From: Dyella amyloliquefaciens
GTDB taxonomy: Bacteria; Pseudomonadota; Gammaproteobacteria; Xanthomonadales; Rhodanobacteraceae
Direction of reading: 5' to 3'
NCBI RefSeq assembly: GCF_004296575.1
Contig: NZ_SAYT01000002.1
Span: forward strand, 1-64,000
DNA: 64,000 nt
The position numbers and the translations under genes were made by a program. Positions 50,986 through 60,502 of this stretch are shown here, one piece after another (position 1 is the stretch's first letter; each line of letters begins with the position of its first letter). The notes under the pieces are model-generated. The model did no database searches and was not told the origin of the DNA. It worked only from the letters and a program-made list of their open reading frames with translations.

Positions 50986-51584
50986 CACCTGCCGTCCATG
51001 CGAAATCCCAGACTCCAATTCGTCCCGCTACTGAAGGCGAGGGCGCCGGATCAAGATACTTGTCTCTTCAACGACGAATGAGCCTGGCACCAAGAAGTGA
51101 CGCGAAGGCAGCGTGTCCGGCGGGTGATTAGGGTGTGTTATCGAGGGTAGGGAAAGTACTTGCTTTCAGCAATTGATGCCGTTCGTGACCAAAAAGCAAG
51201 TAAACGGGTTACCACTAATGGCCGCGTCACCCCTGGCAAACCTTGAGTTTCCGCGAAAGAACGCGCGCCGCGAAGTTACACTGCAGCGCACGGAAACATG
51301 CCATTCGGGTCGTCCTTGATTTGGTATGCGCTGCAAAGATGGCGACGGGCATCGTCACGGCCCTGCTCACGTCTTCCCTCGACAAACTGGACCTGTTTGG
51401 CGTGGAGGCGAAGGCACAGGGAGAACGCCTGCAGCTGACGCTCGACCAGGATCTGCAGCGCTCGTACGACGAGTGAGACAGGATGCTTGACGCTCTGGAG
51501 TTGCAGCTGCCCGCCGCGCTGTCTGCCTGACCTGTGAAGGACTTGATGGACCCCTGCTATCTCGCAGGGGCCCGGCAGCCGGGA
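50986..51584. other. intergenic region left of the Wadjet operon
   Basis: About 600 bases. TACTTGCTTT (51157-51166) and AAAGCAAGTA (51193-51202) form a perfect 10-bp inverted repeat with a 26-nt loop. A 45-codon ATG frame at 51339-51476 (MATGIVTALLTSSLDKLDLF at the start) looks protein-like but has no ribosome binding site and may be a gene remnant. Nothing else is supported. Confidence 0.4.
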
Positions 51585-52754
51585 TCAAACAGGTGGCAAA
51601 GCCACCCTGATTCCTTCCTGCTCCACCGCCTCTGGGATCATCGCTTCAGAAAGATCATCCCAGCCCGCTGATGACGCGGCTCTCGCCATGGCGTTTCGAG
51701 TTGCCTCGTTAACGCTGGCGCGCATTTCCGTCGATACGCCTCTCGCATCCATCAGCCACGGACTGAACGGGCGATCGCCAACGCACGTTGTACGGATGCG
51801 AGCTGCGATCCGGAAACCTCCGACGTCGATATCGCCCCAGTGATATAGCTGCACGTCTTTCGGCAAAGCGCCCAGGATGTGGAGGTAAGCTGTAACCCAA
51901 CTAGGTGATGGCATGCCCCCGGTATAGACGAGCAGCGCACGCTGACCATTGAGCAATTGGCTGGCTTGGTGGAAGGTCGTCAGGTTCTCGATTGTCATGA
52001 CCCATGCCGGCGATCCGATGTACCCGGTGACAGCACAGTTGGCGACACCGACATACGGGACAACGATGGGGCACGCGTCCCCCTGAGCCAACTGCAGATG
52101 ACCGGTGCCGGCGACCAGGAACGGCTGCGGCTCCTTCTTGATGCCGAGCCTGCTGAAGACCTCCTCCCAGTGGCGCGCCGGCGCACCGGTGCTATCCGCC
52201 GTCAAAAGGTCCAACGGAACGCGAAGGGCTTCGATGCGCTTGGAGTCGCCAAACAGGCGCACACTCAGGGGTCGGGCGATGAGGTCGTCATCTTCTTCCT
52301 CGCGAGCTGCATCGAGAACCCGCAGCGCATCAGCGATGTCACCCGCCGCTTCGGGCTCCAGGCCGCGCACGGCTTTTCGGGACTCCCAGGCAGCCAAGAT
52401 TTCCTGCACCCGAAGAAGGTCGCTCCATGGTTCAAGTTGGGTGCACGCACGCGCGACACGGCCTTCCAGCGAGTCCACGCCCAGGAATAGGGCAAGCGCA
52501 CGCCGGTCCTCAACACGGACGGTCGTCAACGGCCGGTCCTCGCCGCCTTGCTTGGCCCACACGAGGGACACACCACCGCATGCGGCAGCTTCCCGCATCC
52601 GGTGGTGGAAGGCATCGCGTTCGTCGAGGCTTAGCTTCCAGTAGGGCGAATCTTGGCTTGCGAATCCTTCCTGGACTGCGCGCGTCGACCGCCGCACCGC
52701 GGCCCCCTCCGCGCGATCCAGCAGAGCCCTCAGTACGGAATCAGCCAGCGGCAC
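51585..52754 (-). CDS. jetD: Wadjet protein JetD (Toprim/TOPOVI-A-like nuclease)
   Basis: A 389-residue protein with the DUF3322-like N-terminal arm and the DUF2220 Toprim domain. The Toprim acidic residues are visible as Glu256 in MTIENLTTF and Asp308/Asp310 in HWGDIDVGGF. JetD is the nuclease that cuts circular plasmid DNA after JetABC extrudes loops. The GTG start at 52754 overlaps the jetC stop by 14 nt, with GAGG about 9 nt upstream. Last gene of the operon. Confidence 0.9.
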   Translation of the reverse strand: MPLADSVLRALLDRAEGAAVRRSTRAVQEGFASQDSPYWKLSLDERDAFHHRMREAAACGGVSLVWAKQGGEDRPLTTVRVEDRRALALFLGVDSLEGRVARACTQLEPWSDLLRVQEILAAWESRKAVRGLEPEAAGDIADALRVLDAAREEEDDDLIARPLSVRLFGDSKRIEALRVPLDLLTADSTGAPARHWEEVFSRLGIKKEPQPFLVAGTGHLQLAQGDACPIVVPYVGVANCAVTGYIGSPAWVMTIENLTTFHQASQLLNGQRALLVYTGGMPSPSWVTAYLHILGALPKDVQLYHWGDIDVGGFRIAARIRTTCVGDRPFSPWLMDARGVSTEMRASVNEATRNAMARAASSAGWDDLSEAMIPEAVEQEGIRVALPPV

Positions 52755-55700
52755 GACGGTTGGCCTCGATGTCCTGGATCTTCTGCTCCAGCAGTTCCGG
52801 ATGCAGCATGAAGTTGTCGCTCCGCAGAAGCTCGCGGGCCGCTTCCTCCACGAGATTCATCGTCATCTGCACCGTGCGAGACCCATATCTGGCCATGTCG
52901 TAATAGATGTCCAGGAACGAGGACATCTTGGACTGTTCGCCCTCCGGACCCGCCATGACCAACTGGAGGCCGAGTGAGTTCAGGTATTCGGCCGTAGCGC
53001 GCACGTTCTGCGGATCCATCTTCTCGAAGGCTTCGTCTAGCATCATGACGCCGCCCGATCCTTCAGTCCCACGGGCCTTTCCGTAAGCCGCCGCAAGCGC
53101 CGCGCCAAAGATCACGTAGAGGGGCGTGCGGTGCTCACCGCCGGAGCCCGGCCCCAGGCGCTTGCTCAGCCAGCCCACCGACTTCGATTCCCGGAAGATC
53201 TCCACGTCGTAGCTGAAAAAGCGACGATGATCGTTGAGCGGGCTGGTGTCATGCAGTAGCTCGGAATCGGCCGAGCCGTCCACCAGCGCGCGAAACTCTT
53301 CCGGCACCTTACCGGAGCCACCGAACATGTCCTCCTCGACATCCCCGTGCTCGCGTACGCGCTTGAGGAAGTCGTACAGCGCCTGATGCTGTGGAACAAC
53401 CTTGTACCGGAACTGGTACCGCTCTCCGTTGGAGAACTCGGGCGCGTGGCGAAGTACCTGGTTGAGGCTATCGATCTGCTCTTCCACGGCGTCGAAGCCT
53501 TCCAGAATCGCCTGGGCGACGTCCGTCCGGAAAACCTTCACCGCGGCCGCATAGGCCTCTTCGGCACGTGCCATTTGCTCGACAAGTTCAAGCTCCTCCA
53601 GTCGCTGCCTGTCTGCCATGACGTAGGCGTAGGCGCGCTCCCACTGGGCATTGGCGACATCGTGGTTCCGGATGTCGTTGTCCGCCACGTACTGGCAGAA
53701 CAGCTGCCAACCCTCGCGGTCCGCATTCAGCGCCGTCGCTCCCGCCTTGTCGGCTAGCGTGGAGCACGCTTCGAGCTTGGCATCCCAGTCGTCACCAAAG
53801 CGGCCGTCGTAGCGCTCACGGTAGGTGTTGACCTGCTTCGCGTCATACATCGGCTTCTGGCGATTTCCCGCTTCCGCCTGGTTCGCCAATGTGAGCAGCT
53901 TCTCCAGAGTGGCGCGCTCTTTCTCCGTGGACTGGATCATGGTGTCGAAGCGTGCAGCCTCTTGCCCATGGGTGCGCTCGGCGACCATAGCCGCTTCAAG
54001 CTTGGCACCAGCCTCATTCATGGCAGCCCGAAGGGCAGTGAGGCGATCGGACTGGGACGCTACCAAGGCGCTTGACAGATCACCCACAAGGGCACGCGAT
54101 TCGGCCAGCGACGCAAACTGCCCCTCGAGCATGACCTGGGTACCATCGCCGTCGGCGAACTGCGCCAGGCGCGAGTGGACGGCCTGAAGCTGAGAGGCAG
54201 CCTCCTCGGCGGCCTTCAGAGCACCTTCCGCATCCCGTACCTCTTGCTCAGCCTGGGCGCGCAAGTTGCCCTCCTGAGCTCGACCGATCTTCATGTCGCT
54301 GGCGGCGGGCAGTCGCAGGCGCTCGATGCCACCACCCGTGCTGAGCATGCCTTCGACGGAGATGGCGCGTGCGCCGATCTGAAGGTCGTGGCTCGATTCC
54401 GCTAAGGCCAAACGACCAAGTTCCCCCTGCAGGTAGCGAACCGCGGCATTGTTCTCGCCATCAATGAGCTGCGCGGCATAGCGACCGCCCCCGGGTGCCT
54501 GCCACGGTTTGCCGCGGGAAGGCAGGGCGAGCTTCACACCGTAGATAGCCTGAGAACCCTTCAGCCCCTTGTAGGCATCGATCGCCTCCAGCTCCTTGTC
54601 CGCCGGCACCAGCAACGCCTCGACATTGGTGGCAAGGTACCCCTCGATGGCTGGCTGCCACTTCGGGTCCTTGATGGAGACGACGTCACATACCGGGGTC
54701 GTCTGGATGCCTGCGTCTTCCAGCACGCGCTGGAGCATCACCACCTGGGGACGGAGGGGACTGAGACCACACTGTGCTCGTTCCAACGCCGTCTTGGCGT
54801 CGCGGCGACGTTCCTTGGCCTGGCGTGCATCTGCCTCAGCCGCATACAGCGCCTTGCGCACCACATCGTGGACGCGTGCCGCCGCGCGGCCTGCCGCTAG
54901 CAGGACGGTTGGCTCCGGTCTGTGCGCGGTCTTCAGCGCCCGCTTGAGGTCGTCGACGACAGCAAAGGCTTCCTCGAACTCGCCCTGATGGTCCAACAGG
55001 GCTGGGATGCGACCGGCCTGGCCCAGCAGCGCCAGCAACGCATCCAGCGTCACCGTCAACTGCTTCTCGACCGATGACAGTCGCTCTTGCTGGTCCTTCA
55101 GCCGGTCAGCTTGTCCAGCTTGGCTGGTGTACTCCGGGTCGCGGTTCAGCGCCTCCACGGCGCGAATGCGCGCGGCGTCGGCTTTGACTCGATCATCGGT
55201 GGCGCGCGCCAAGGCGAGGCCTGCCGCTTCCAGCTGCTCGCGATACGTCTCAAGCAGTTCCTCTGTCTCACCCAGCTTCTCGGCGACACGTTCTGACTCG
55301 TACACGGCTTTCAGCGCCAGCAGGTTCGTCTGTGCAGTGCGCTCGCGATGGACAACGGCATATCGATCTTCCACCCGCCGCGCACTCTCGATGCGAGCGG
55401 TGATACGCCGGATCAACGCGGTCACTTCACGGAACTGGTCCAGTCGCGCACGGAACTGGCGAACATTGATCGGGCGCGCCTCGATGAGGTGTTGGCGAAG
55501 GGTCTCGTCGAGATCTTCAACATCTTTGTTGAGCTTGAGCGACCTGGCAAACGATGAGCGGATCGACCGAACGTTGGGCTTTTCGCCTGGTGATGCCAGG
55601 TGCTCCAGGTACAGTCGACGCGCGAAATCGCTACCGTTCGTCGTGAAGAAGGGCGTGGCCCCTTCCTGTCGGCACAGATCGGCAGCCACGTGCATGAAGC

Positions 55701-56160
55701 GGCGCCAGGGGATCACGGCTTCGCGTCCGCCTTCCTTTTCGATATGCGAGGCGGTGGTGAGCGCAACGCCGGGAAGGATGTAGAGGTTTCGGATGACATC
55801 CAGCGAATCAGTAGAGGCGCTGGCGGACACGCCAACGGTGACCGGGATCTGGGTCTCGGGATCACGGAACACCAAGTTGATGTACGTGTTCGCGGCTGAT
55901 CGCGCGCGTTCATCGTCCGTCTGACCATACACGCCGAGGCAGTACTCGCGGAGCGTGCGTGCACGCTTCTTGCCTTCGCCGGCCGCGTTGAAGTTCATCA
56001 TGTTCGCGTCTGCCGCGAGGAGCACGATCTGCAGGGCGTCGAGCAGGGCGGTTTTACCGGTGCCGTTAGGGCCGAGGAACGCGGTGTTGCGCCCTACGCG
56101 GAGGTCTATCCGTTCGTACAGGAAGTACTGAACCAGGCCGATCGCTTCAAGGTGCTTCAC
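52741..56160 (-). CDS. jetC: Wadjet protein JetC (SMC/MukB-like ATPase)
   Basis: A 1139-residue SMC-type ATPase. Walker A GPNGTGKT is at residues 30-37, a long coiled coil runs from about 250 to 850 with a hinge-like globular segment near 490-600, and the ABC signature region LGPGSGGEHRTPL and Walker B VMMLDEAFEKMD (Asp about 1042) are near the C terminus. It is the loop-extrusion motor of Wadjet. The GTG at 56160 has GAGGAGG 6 nt upstream and matches family starts; ATGs at 56166 and 56175 are alternatives. It overlaps jetB by 14 nt. Confidence 0.92.
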   Translation of the reverse strand: MKHLEAIGLVQYFLYERIDLRVGRNTAFLGPNGTGKTALLDALQIVLLAADANMMNFNAAGEGKKRARTLREYCLGVYGQTDDERARSAANTYINLVFRDPETQIPVTVGVSASASTDSLDVIRNLYILPGVALTTASHIEKEGGREAVIPWRRFMHVAADLCRQEGATPFFTTNGSDFARRLYLEHLASPGEKPNVRSIRSSFARSLKLNKDVEDLDETLRQHLIEARPINVRQFRARLDQFREVTALIRRITARIESARRVEDRYAVVHRERTAQTNLLALKAVYESERVAEKLGETEELLETYREQLEAAGLALARATDDRVKADAARIRAVEALNRDPEYTSQAGQADRLKDQQERLSSVEKQLTVTLDALLALLGQAGRIPALLDHQGEFEEAFAVVDDLKRALKTAHRPEPTVLLAAGRAAARVHDVVRKALYAAEADARQAKERRRDAKTALERAQCGLSPLRPQVVMLQRVLEDAGIQTTPVCDVVSIKDPKWQPAIEGYLATNVEALLVPADKELEAIDAYKGLKGSQAIYGVKLALPSRGKPWQAPGGGRYAAQLIDGENNAAVRYLQGELGRLALAESSHDLQIGARAISVEGMLSTGGGIERLRLPAASDMKIGRAQEGNLRAQAEQEVRDAEGALKAAEEAASQLQAVHSRLAQFADGDGTQVMLEGQFASLAESRALVGDLSSALVASQSDRLTALRAAMNEAGAKLEAAMVAERTHGQEAARFDTMIQSTEKERATLEKLLTLANQAEAGNRQKPMYDAKQVNTYRERYDGRFGDDWDAKLEACSTLADKAGATALNADREGWQLFCQYVADNDIRNHDVANAQWERAYAYVMADRQRLEELELVEQMARAEEAYAAAVKVFRTDVAQAILEGFDAVEEQIDSLNQVLRHAPEFSNGERYQFRYKVVPQHQALYDFLKRVREHGDVEEDMFGGSGKVPEEFRALVDGSADSELLHDTSPLNDHRRFFSYDVEIFRESKSVGWLSKRLGPGSGGEHRTPLYVIFGAALAAAYGKARGTEGSGGVMMLDEAFEKMDPQNVRATAEYLNSLGLQLVMAGPEGEQSKMSSFLDIYYDMARYGSRTVQMTMNLVEEAARELLRSDNFMLHPELLEQKIQDIEANRRAAG

Positions 56161-56746
56161 TGGCATCCTCCTCATCAATGGCGGTTGCGTACGCGGCGAG
56201 TTGCAGGAGTGCGGTTTCGCCCAGCACATCCACGATGCCGGGGCGGATCACGATCACGAAGGGTTGTTCATCTTCCGTGTCCTCCCGGCGGACGATCCCG
56301 TATCGCTTCAGCGCATCGACCTGATCGCGCAACGAGGCTTGGTCGGGGAGTTCGCGACCGAGCAGCTCCTTGAAGGAGCGCTCCAGCTCGATGAGGTCGA
56401 TGAATGCCTCGCCAGCGACGACCTCGGTGGCGTGCATCTTGTCGTCGTAGAGCCGTCGAAGCACCAGCGCCAGGCGGGTCTCCGAAAGGCGCATCTTTTC
56501 GGCCACCGCCTGATTGGGTAGGGCGACGAGATAGGACATATGCGCGTTGTGGAGAATCGACACACCCAGCTGTCCAAGAAGTTCGCGGTAAGCCCCGAGA
56601 TGCTTGACGACCAGATCGTATGCCGTTCGGCTGCGACGGTCGCTGGCGTACAGCACCTGCTCCAGCAGGAGCCGGTACCCTGCGCTCTCGTAGTCCCCAG
56701 CGACGTAATGTGGGTTCTGTTCCGCCAGTCGTTCCCAATTGGCCAT
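56147..56746 (-). CDS. jetB: Wadjet protein JetB (DUF4194, MukE-like)
   Basis: A 199-residue DUF4194 protein, the winged-helix MukE-like kite subunit of the Wadjet condensin complex. Conserved features include LLLEQVLYASDR near residue 26, the HNAHMSYLVALP segment near 66, and a winged-helix region about 85-170 (LRRLYDDK, LKRYGIVRRED). The start overlaps the jetA stop by 1 nt (TGATG); its own end runs into jetC. Confidence 0.88.
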   Translation of the reverse strand: MANWERLAEQNPHYVAGDYESAGYRLLLEQVLYASDRRSRTAYDLVVKHLGAYRELLGQLGVSILHNAHMSYLVALPNQAVAEKMRLSETRLALVLRRLYDDKMHATEVVAGEAFIDLIELERSFKELLGRELPDQASLRDQVDALKRYGIVRREDTEDEQPFVIVIRPGIVDVLGETALLQLAAYATAIDEEDASEAP

Positions 56747-58224
56747 CAGCTTGCCTCCCTGGTGATGATGAAGCGCTGATGCGCCAGGTATCCGTTGTGT
56801 GTCATGGCCTCAGGTTCGAACTCAACGCGCACCTTGCGGAGCATGAGCAGCTGGGGATCGGATCGCCGCATCGAAGCGGGTGCGTTGCCGCGCGAGGCAA
56901 TCAGCAGCAGACGCTGGTAACAGCACAGGTCATTGATCGACTCGATCACCAGGTCATCGGACGTGACCGATCCTGGCTCCTTCAGGTGCCGTGCGATGTA
57001 GTTGTCGAGATTCGCCGGCCTGACCATGCGGTTCTCGGTCATCTGGCGCCGGAGCATTTCCATCGCAATTTCACGATCGGTCGGCGGGCGCACATCGACG
57101 CTGGTTTCCATGGGTGGGCGCGGCGCCTGGCGTGGTTTGGCCAGGCTCCATTCGGACGCGTGCCGCTCCAACGGGACAGCCGGCAGGGCGATGTGGTCGT
57201 CGGGCAGGTGGCTCGTTGCCGCGAGTGCCTTGGAGATCAGCTTGTCCAGCTGCTTGGGCGCACGAAGCTGGTAATCGAAGAACACCATCGCGCGGTGGTT
57301 GGCATCGCGAATCAACTCATCAACGCGGCGGAGCTGGATATCGACCTCGCGCAGGCGCAACAGCATCTGGGTATCTCGCTCAAAGCGGATCTCCGCCTTC
57401 TCACGATTGCCGCCCGTGATCTTGGCCTGGTACCAGCCGATGAGCTCTTCGCGGCGCGACTCGTGGTGCTGGAGTTGCAGGGTCAGCTGCACAATTGCGG
57501 CGCGGTGCTGCAGAGGGTGATCCTTGGTCCGCAGCTCACTGTAGTCGGCGATGAACACCTTCTCGACGTAGTCCTCGAAGAACCCGCGGACAAATTCCCT
57601 CGCGGAGGTGTGCTTGACCAGGGCTGCCATCAGGTCCTGCACGCGCACGCCGGTGTTCACGATATGGGCCATGCAGTGCTTGGCCTGTTTGGCGGCTTCA
57701 GCGTACTGATCACCGCCAGCCTCACCGGTCTCCACCGCCCGCAGGTTGAGGAAGATTGAGCGGACCTTGCTGCCAAGGAACTCAGGCTCCTGGACCGCGA
57801 ACTCGCACAGCACTGAGTAGAACTGGGCAACCACTGGCCGGACGGTGATCTTCTCGACCGCACCGACCTTGCTGGCGGACAGCCAGCCGGTACCGATGAG
57901 GCGGTTGAGGATGCCGTGCGCCCGAACCGTGATGGGGGAGTCCCGGTCTTCGTCCCACGGGTCATGGGCCGCCAGGAACGCTTCGATCGCACGAACCACC
58001 CGCGGCTTGGCCGCGTCCTCGCCCGGGGACATGGCGTGGTCGCCCCACATTTCATCCATGAGGGAGTCGAGTACCGCCCAGTAATGCCGCGCATTTGGGC
58101 TCCCCAGAAGGCTGAATAGCTCCGGGGTCAGGCGGTCAAACAGAGGTGCGGCGGCGGTTTCCAAGCGTTTCGTGCTCTCGGTGCGGGCCGGCTGGCGACC
58201 ATAGCATAGAGCCAGCAATAGCAC
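56746..58224 (-). CDS. jetA: Wadjet protein JetA (MukF-like kleisin)
   Basis: A frame of up to 492 residues for the kleisin-like subunit. The opening LFDRLTPELFSLLGSPNARHYW near residue 28 fits the JetA family associated with DUF5716 rather than the DUF3375 type, which would place the system outside type I. Helical segments and a C-terminal winged-helix-like region follow. The start is uncertain: GTG at 58224 lies inside a 10-bp inverted repeat, and TTG codons at 58218 and 58164 are in frame; family starts suggest one near 58164. First gene of jetA-jetB-jetC-jetD. Confidence 0.85.
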   Translation of the reverse strand: MLLLALCYGRQPARTESTKRLETAAAPLFDRLTPELFSLLGSPNARHYWAVLDSLMDEMWGDHAMSPGEDAAKPRVVRAIEAFLAAHDPWDEDRDSPITVRAHGILNRLIGTGWLSASKVGAVEKITVRPVVAQFYSVLCEFAVQEPEFLGSKVRSIFLNLRAVETGEAGGDQYAEAAKQAKHCMAHIVNTGVRVQDLMAALVKHTSAREFVRGFFEDYVEKVFIADYSELRTKDHPLQHRAAIVQLTLQLQHHESRREELIGWYQAKITGGNREKAEIRFERDTQMLLRLREVDIQLRRVDELIRDANHRAMVFFDYQLRAPKQLDKLISKALAATSHLPDDHIALPAVPLERHASEWSLAKPRQAPRPPMETSVDVRPPTDREIAMEMLRRQMTENRMVRPANLDNYIARHLKEPGSVTSDDLVIESINDLCCYQRLLLIASRGNAPASMRRSDPQLLMLRKVRVEFEPEAMTHNGYLAHQRFIITREAS

Positions 58225-58233
58225 TATGCTATG
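58200..58233. promoter_or_regulatory. operator between jetA and the WYL repressor gene
   Basis: CATAGCATAG (58200-58209) and CTATGCTATG (58224-58233) form a perfect 10-bp inverted repeat with 14-nt spacing, at the junction of the divergent Wadjet operon and regulator gene. BrxR/CapW-type repressors bind inverted repeats of this scale next to their own gene. Confidence 0.7.
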
Positions 58234-58255
58234 TGCCGGTCAATGCGCAGTGCAC

Positions 58256-59101
58256 ATGCCCATGCCTCGAGGTAACGCCGCCCCTGAAGAACGCCTGCGG
58301 GCGATTGAGATCCTTCTCCTATGGGAGGGGCGAGTTTCGCGCGGCCGTCTCCTGGACCTCTTTGCGGTGCATGAGACCATCGCCAGTCGAGACCTCCTCG
58401 CTTTCCGGCGGCAGTATCCGCGCGCCTTGGAAGGGGACCCGTCGGGCAAGGCCTACGACGCGAGCATTGGCCTCAGGCCAGAACTCACTCAAGGAACCTT
58501 TGCTGAGTATCAGCAGCTGATTGGTATCAATGGGGAGGGGGTGAGTGGATCCACTATCCCTATCGAGTCATCGCGACTCGATCACACTCAAATCGACTAT
58601 CGAAGTTTCTCTCGACTCCATTCGGCAATACGAATGGGAACTAGCGTGCTTATCGAATATCGCTCGATGAGTCATCCAGAGAAGCATCAGAGGCTCATTC
58701 GCCCTCATAGCTTTATTCAAGCAGGGCCGCGTTGGCACGTTCGAGCTTTCTGCAAAGAATCCGATGATTTTCGCGACTTCAATCTAGGACGCATTAGCTC
58801 TATTAAGCAGGACTTAGATCTCTCTCTTCCTGGCTTAGTTGATGATAGAGATTGGAATACTTTTGTCAGATTGAGGCTCGTTCCTCATAGAGGTCTGAGC
58901 GCGCTCCAGCAAAAGTTAGTGAGAGACGAATACATGGCAGGAACGACAGCTCATGTCTTTGAGGTTCGAAAACCCATGGCTCACTACTTAATGCAATCTT
59001 TCCGAGCGGCTGTCGATCCTTTGAAGGAGACGCCGCCGGACTTCTTACTTATGGTTGATGAGTCAGAACCACTGCCCGAAGGGGCGCTTTGGCGCGCCTA
59101 G
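58256..59101 (+). CDS. BrxR/CapW-type WYL-domain repressor
   Basis: A 281-residue regulator. An N-terminal winged helix (about 10-60, RVSRGRLLDLFAVHETIASRDL) is followed by a WYL-type ligand domain whose core reads RPHSFIQAGPRWHVRAFC near 150-167, the variant found in BrxR/CapW repressors of phage-defence islands, and a C-terminal WCX-like part. It is divergent from the Wadjet operon across an inverted repeat and probably represses both sides until an invasion signal binds. Start at 58256 or 58262; no good ribosome binding site. From about 58540 on, base composition is clearly more AT-rich than in the first third. Confidence 0.85.
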   Translation: MPMPRGNAAPEERLRAIEILLLWEGRVSRGRLLDLFAVHETIASRDLLAFRRQYPRALEGDPSGKAYDASIGLRPELTQGTFAEYQQLIGINGEGVSGSTIPIESSRLDHTQIDYRSFSRLHSAIRMGTSVLIEYRSMSHPEKHQRLIRPHSFIQAGPRWHVRAFCKESDDFRDFNLGRISSIKQDLDLSLPGLVDDRDWNTFVRLRLVPHRGLSALQQKLVRDEYMAGTTAHVFEVRKPMAHYLMQSFRAAVDPLKETPPDFLLMVDESEPLPEGALWRA

Positions 59102-59488
59102 CACAACCTGCCTGGCGATAAAGGTCAGCGCGACTAGCCTGCACCTACTTGTGGTTAAAAGGCGACGATTACTTGCCAAAAGGGCCGACAATTAGTTCCA
59201 CAACCTCCGCGCTACGGGCCGTAGCGTGCACCTGGAAGTCGATCGTGTCGAAAGCCGCGCGCCAAAAGATGACCGAATAAGCGCACATGACACGATTAGC
59301 GGTTCGGCGACAGAATTAAGAGGGCCGCGACACCAAGCCCAAAAGGGAGCCCCTGCGACGACGCGTTCCGTAATTTCGCATAATGTATATTATGTAAAAT
59401 ATGAGAAATTACTTTAAATTTCTCATTTAACAGTTTGATTTTTCAGCAACTTACCGGCTAGTGATGGGTCCAGAATTGGACCCGATGT
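59102..59488. other. intergenic region with three palindromes
   Basis: No gene is supported. CGCTACGG and CCGTAGCG (59210-59226) form a 17-bp dyad. ATGAGAAAT and ATTTCTCAT (59401-59426) form a 9-bp inverted repeat in a strongly AT-rich patch (about 59375-59450). GGGTCCA and TGGACCC (59466-59483) form a dyad directly before the recombinase start. These are candidates for recombinase arm or core sites, operators or a terminator. Confidence 0.5.
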
Positions 59489-60502
59489 GTGATACCGCGC
59501 CGTTACAGTCAAATCAAGCGCTCTGCTCCAGATGGACAAGCGCTGCATGTGGATCGTCAGGATGCGCTGGCGCGGTTTGAGCGCTTCCTGTCCGGTATTC
59601 GTTCGCCAACGACGATGCGCCTGTACCTCGGCATCATTCGTCGCTGGCTTGCCTACGGTGGCGCCGCTGACCGGCTGCATACCGATCTGCTGCATCGTTG
59701 GCTGGCCGACCGGCGAAACCAAAAGGCATCGCCGGCCACCATCAATGTGGATTTGAAGGCGCTGCGCGCCTTCTACGACACGATGACCGTTCTGGGCATC
59801 GCGCCGCAAGGAGAATCGAATAATCTTCCGTCCAATCGTCATGTGCCGGTGCGCGTGGTCCGTGCCTTCACCGATGACCAGGTGCTCGCCATGCTTGCGG
59901 CGCCTGACGTATCGACCTTCATTGGCTATCGCGACAGCGTGCTGATGCGCGTGCTGTGGGAAACCGGATTGCGCGCCACCGAACTCGTCAGCCTGGGCGT
60001 GGGCGATGTATTGCCGGACGCTATTTATGTCGCCGCCGGCAAGGGTGGACGTAGCCGATGGGTGCCGATCAGCGAGGAGCTGTACCAGCTCCTGCAGGGA
60101 TATCAGGCGCTTCGATCCGCGACTCGTCCCGGAAAGCGCAACGCATTGTGGGTCACGGCGGCTGGCTTGGCGCTGCGCAGTCGTCGAAGCGTGTGGTTCA
60201 TCGTCAGTCATTGGGCACGCGCCACGCTGGGCAACGCCGTTGGATACGACCGCGTGCGTCGGGCGGCTCGACAGCGTCCGTGGAGCGGGCAGTACCCGCA
60301 CCTGCTGCGTGCAAGCATGGCCACCACCCTGCTCCGCCATGGCTGCCCCCTGCCCGCCATCATGCAGATGCTCGGCCATGACAGCCTCGACAGCACGGCG
60401 CGATACCTTGGCGCCGACATCAGCCATCTGCAGGCCGCGATTCGGAAGCACCCCCGTTTCCACGCGTCAGGCCGCTCGCTTGGCGCTACGACTGAGGAAT
60501 GA
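59489..60502 (+). CDS. tyrosine recombinase / integrase
   Basis: A 337-residue tyrosine recombinase. The N-terminal SAM-like core-binding domain spans about 22-105. The catalytic domain has Arg162 (WETGLRATEL), Lys185 (AAGKGGRSR), the HxxR box His271/Arg274 (YPHLLRAS), His297 (MLGHDSL) and the nucleophile Tyr306 (TARYLG). The set is complete, so it should be active. GTG start at 59489. Its 3' end overlaps the convergent prophage operon by 36 nt. It is the likely integrase of the element carrying the prophage genes, and possibly of the neighbouring Wadjet island. Confidence 0.9.
   Translation: MIPRRYSQIKRSAPDGQALHVDRQDALARFERFLSGIRSPTTMRLYLGIIRRWLAYGGAADRLHTDLLHRWLADRRNQKASPATINVDLKALRAFYDTMTVLGIAPQGESNNLPSNRHVPVRVVRAFTDDQVLAMLAAPDVSTFIGYRDSVLMRVLWETGLRATELVSLGVGDVLPDAIYVAAGKGGRSRWVPISEELYQLLQGYQALRSATRPGKRNALWVTAAGLALRSRRSVWFIVSHWARATLGNAVGYDRVRRAARQRPWSGQYPHLLRASMATTLLRHGCPLPAIMQMLGHDSLDSTARYLGADISHLQAAIRKHPRFHASGRSLGATTEE

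Noticed and set aside
56746-58224. DUF3375-type (type I Wadjet) JetA
   Set aside because: The opening LFDRLTPELFSLLGSPNARHYW does not fit the DUF3375 start and agrees better with the other JetA family.
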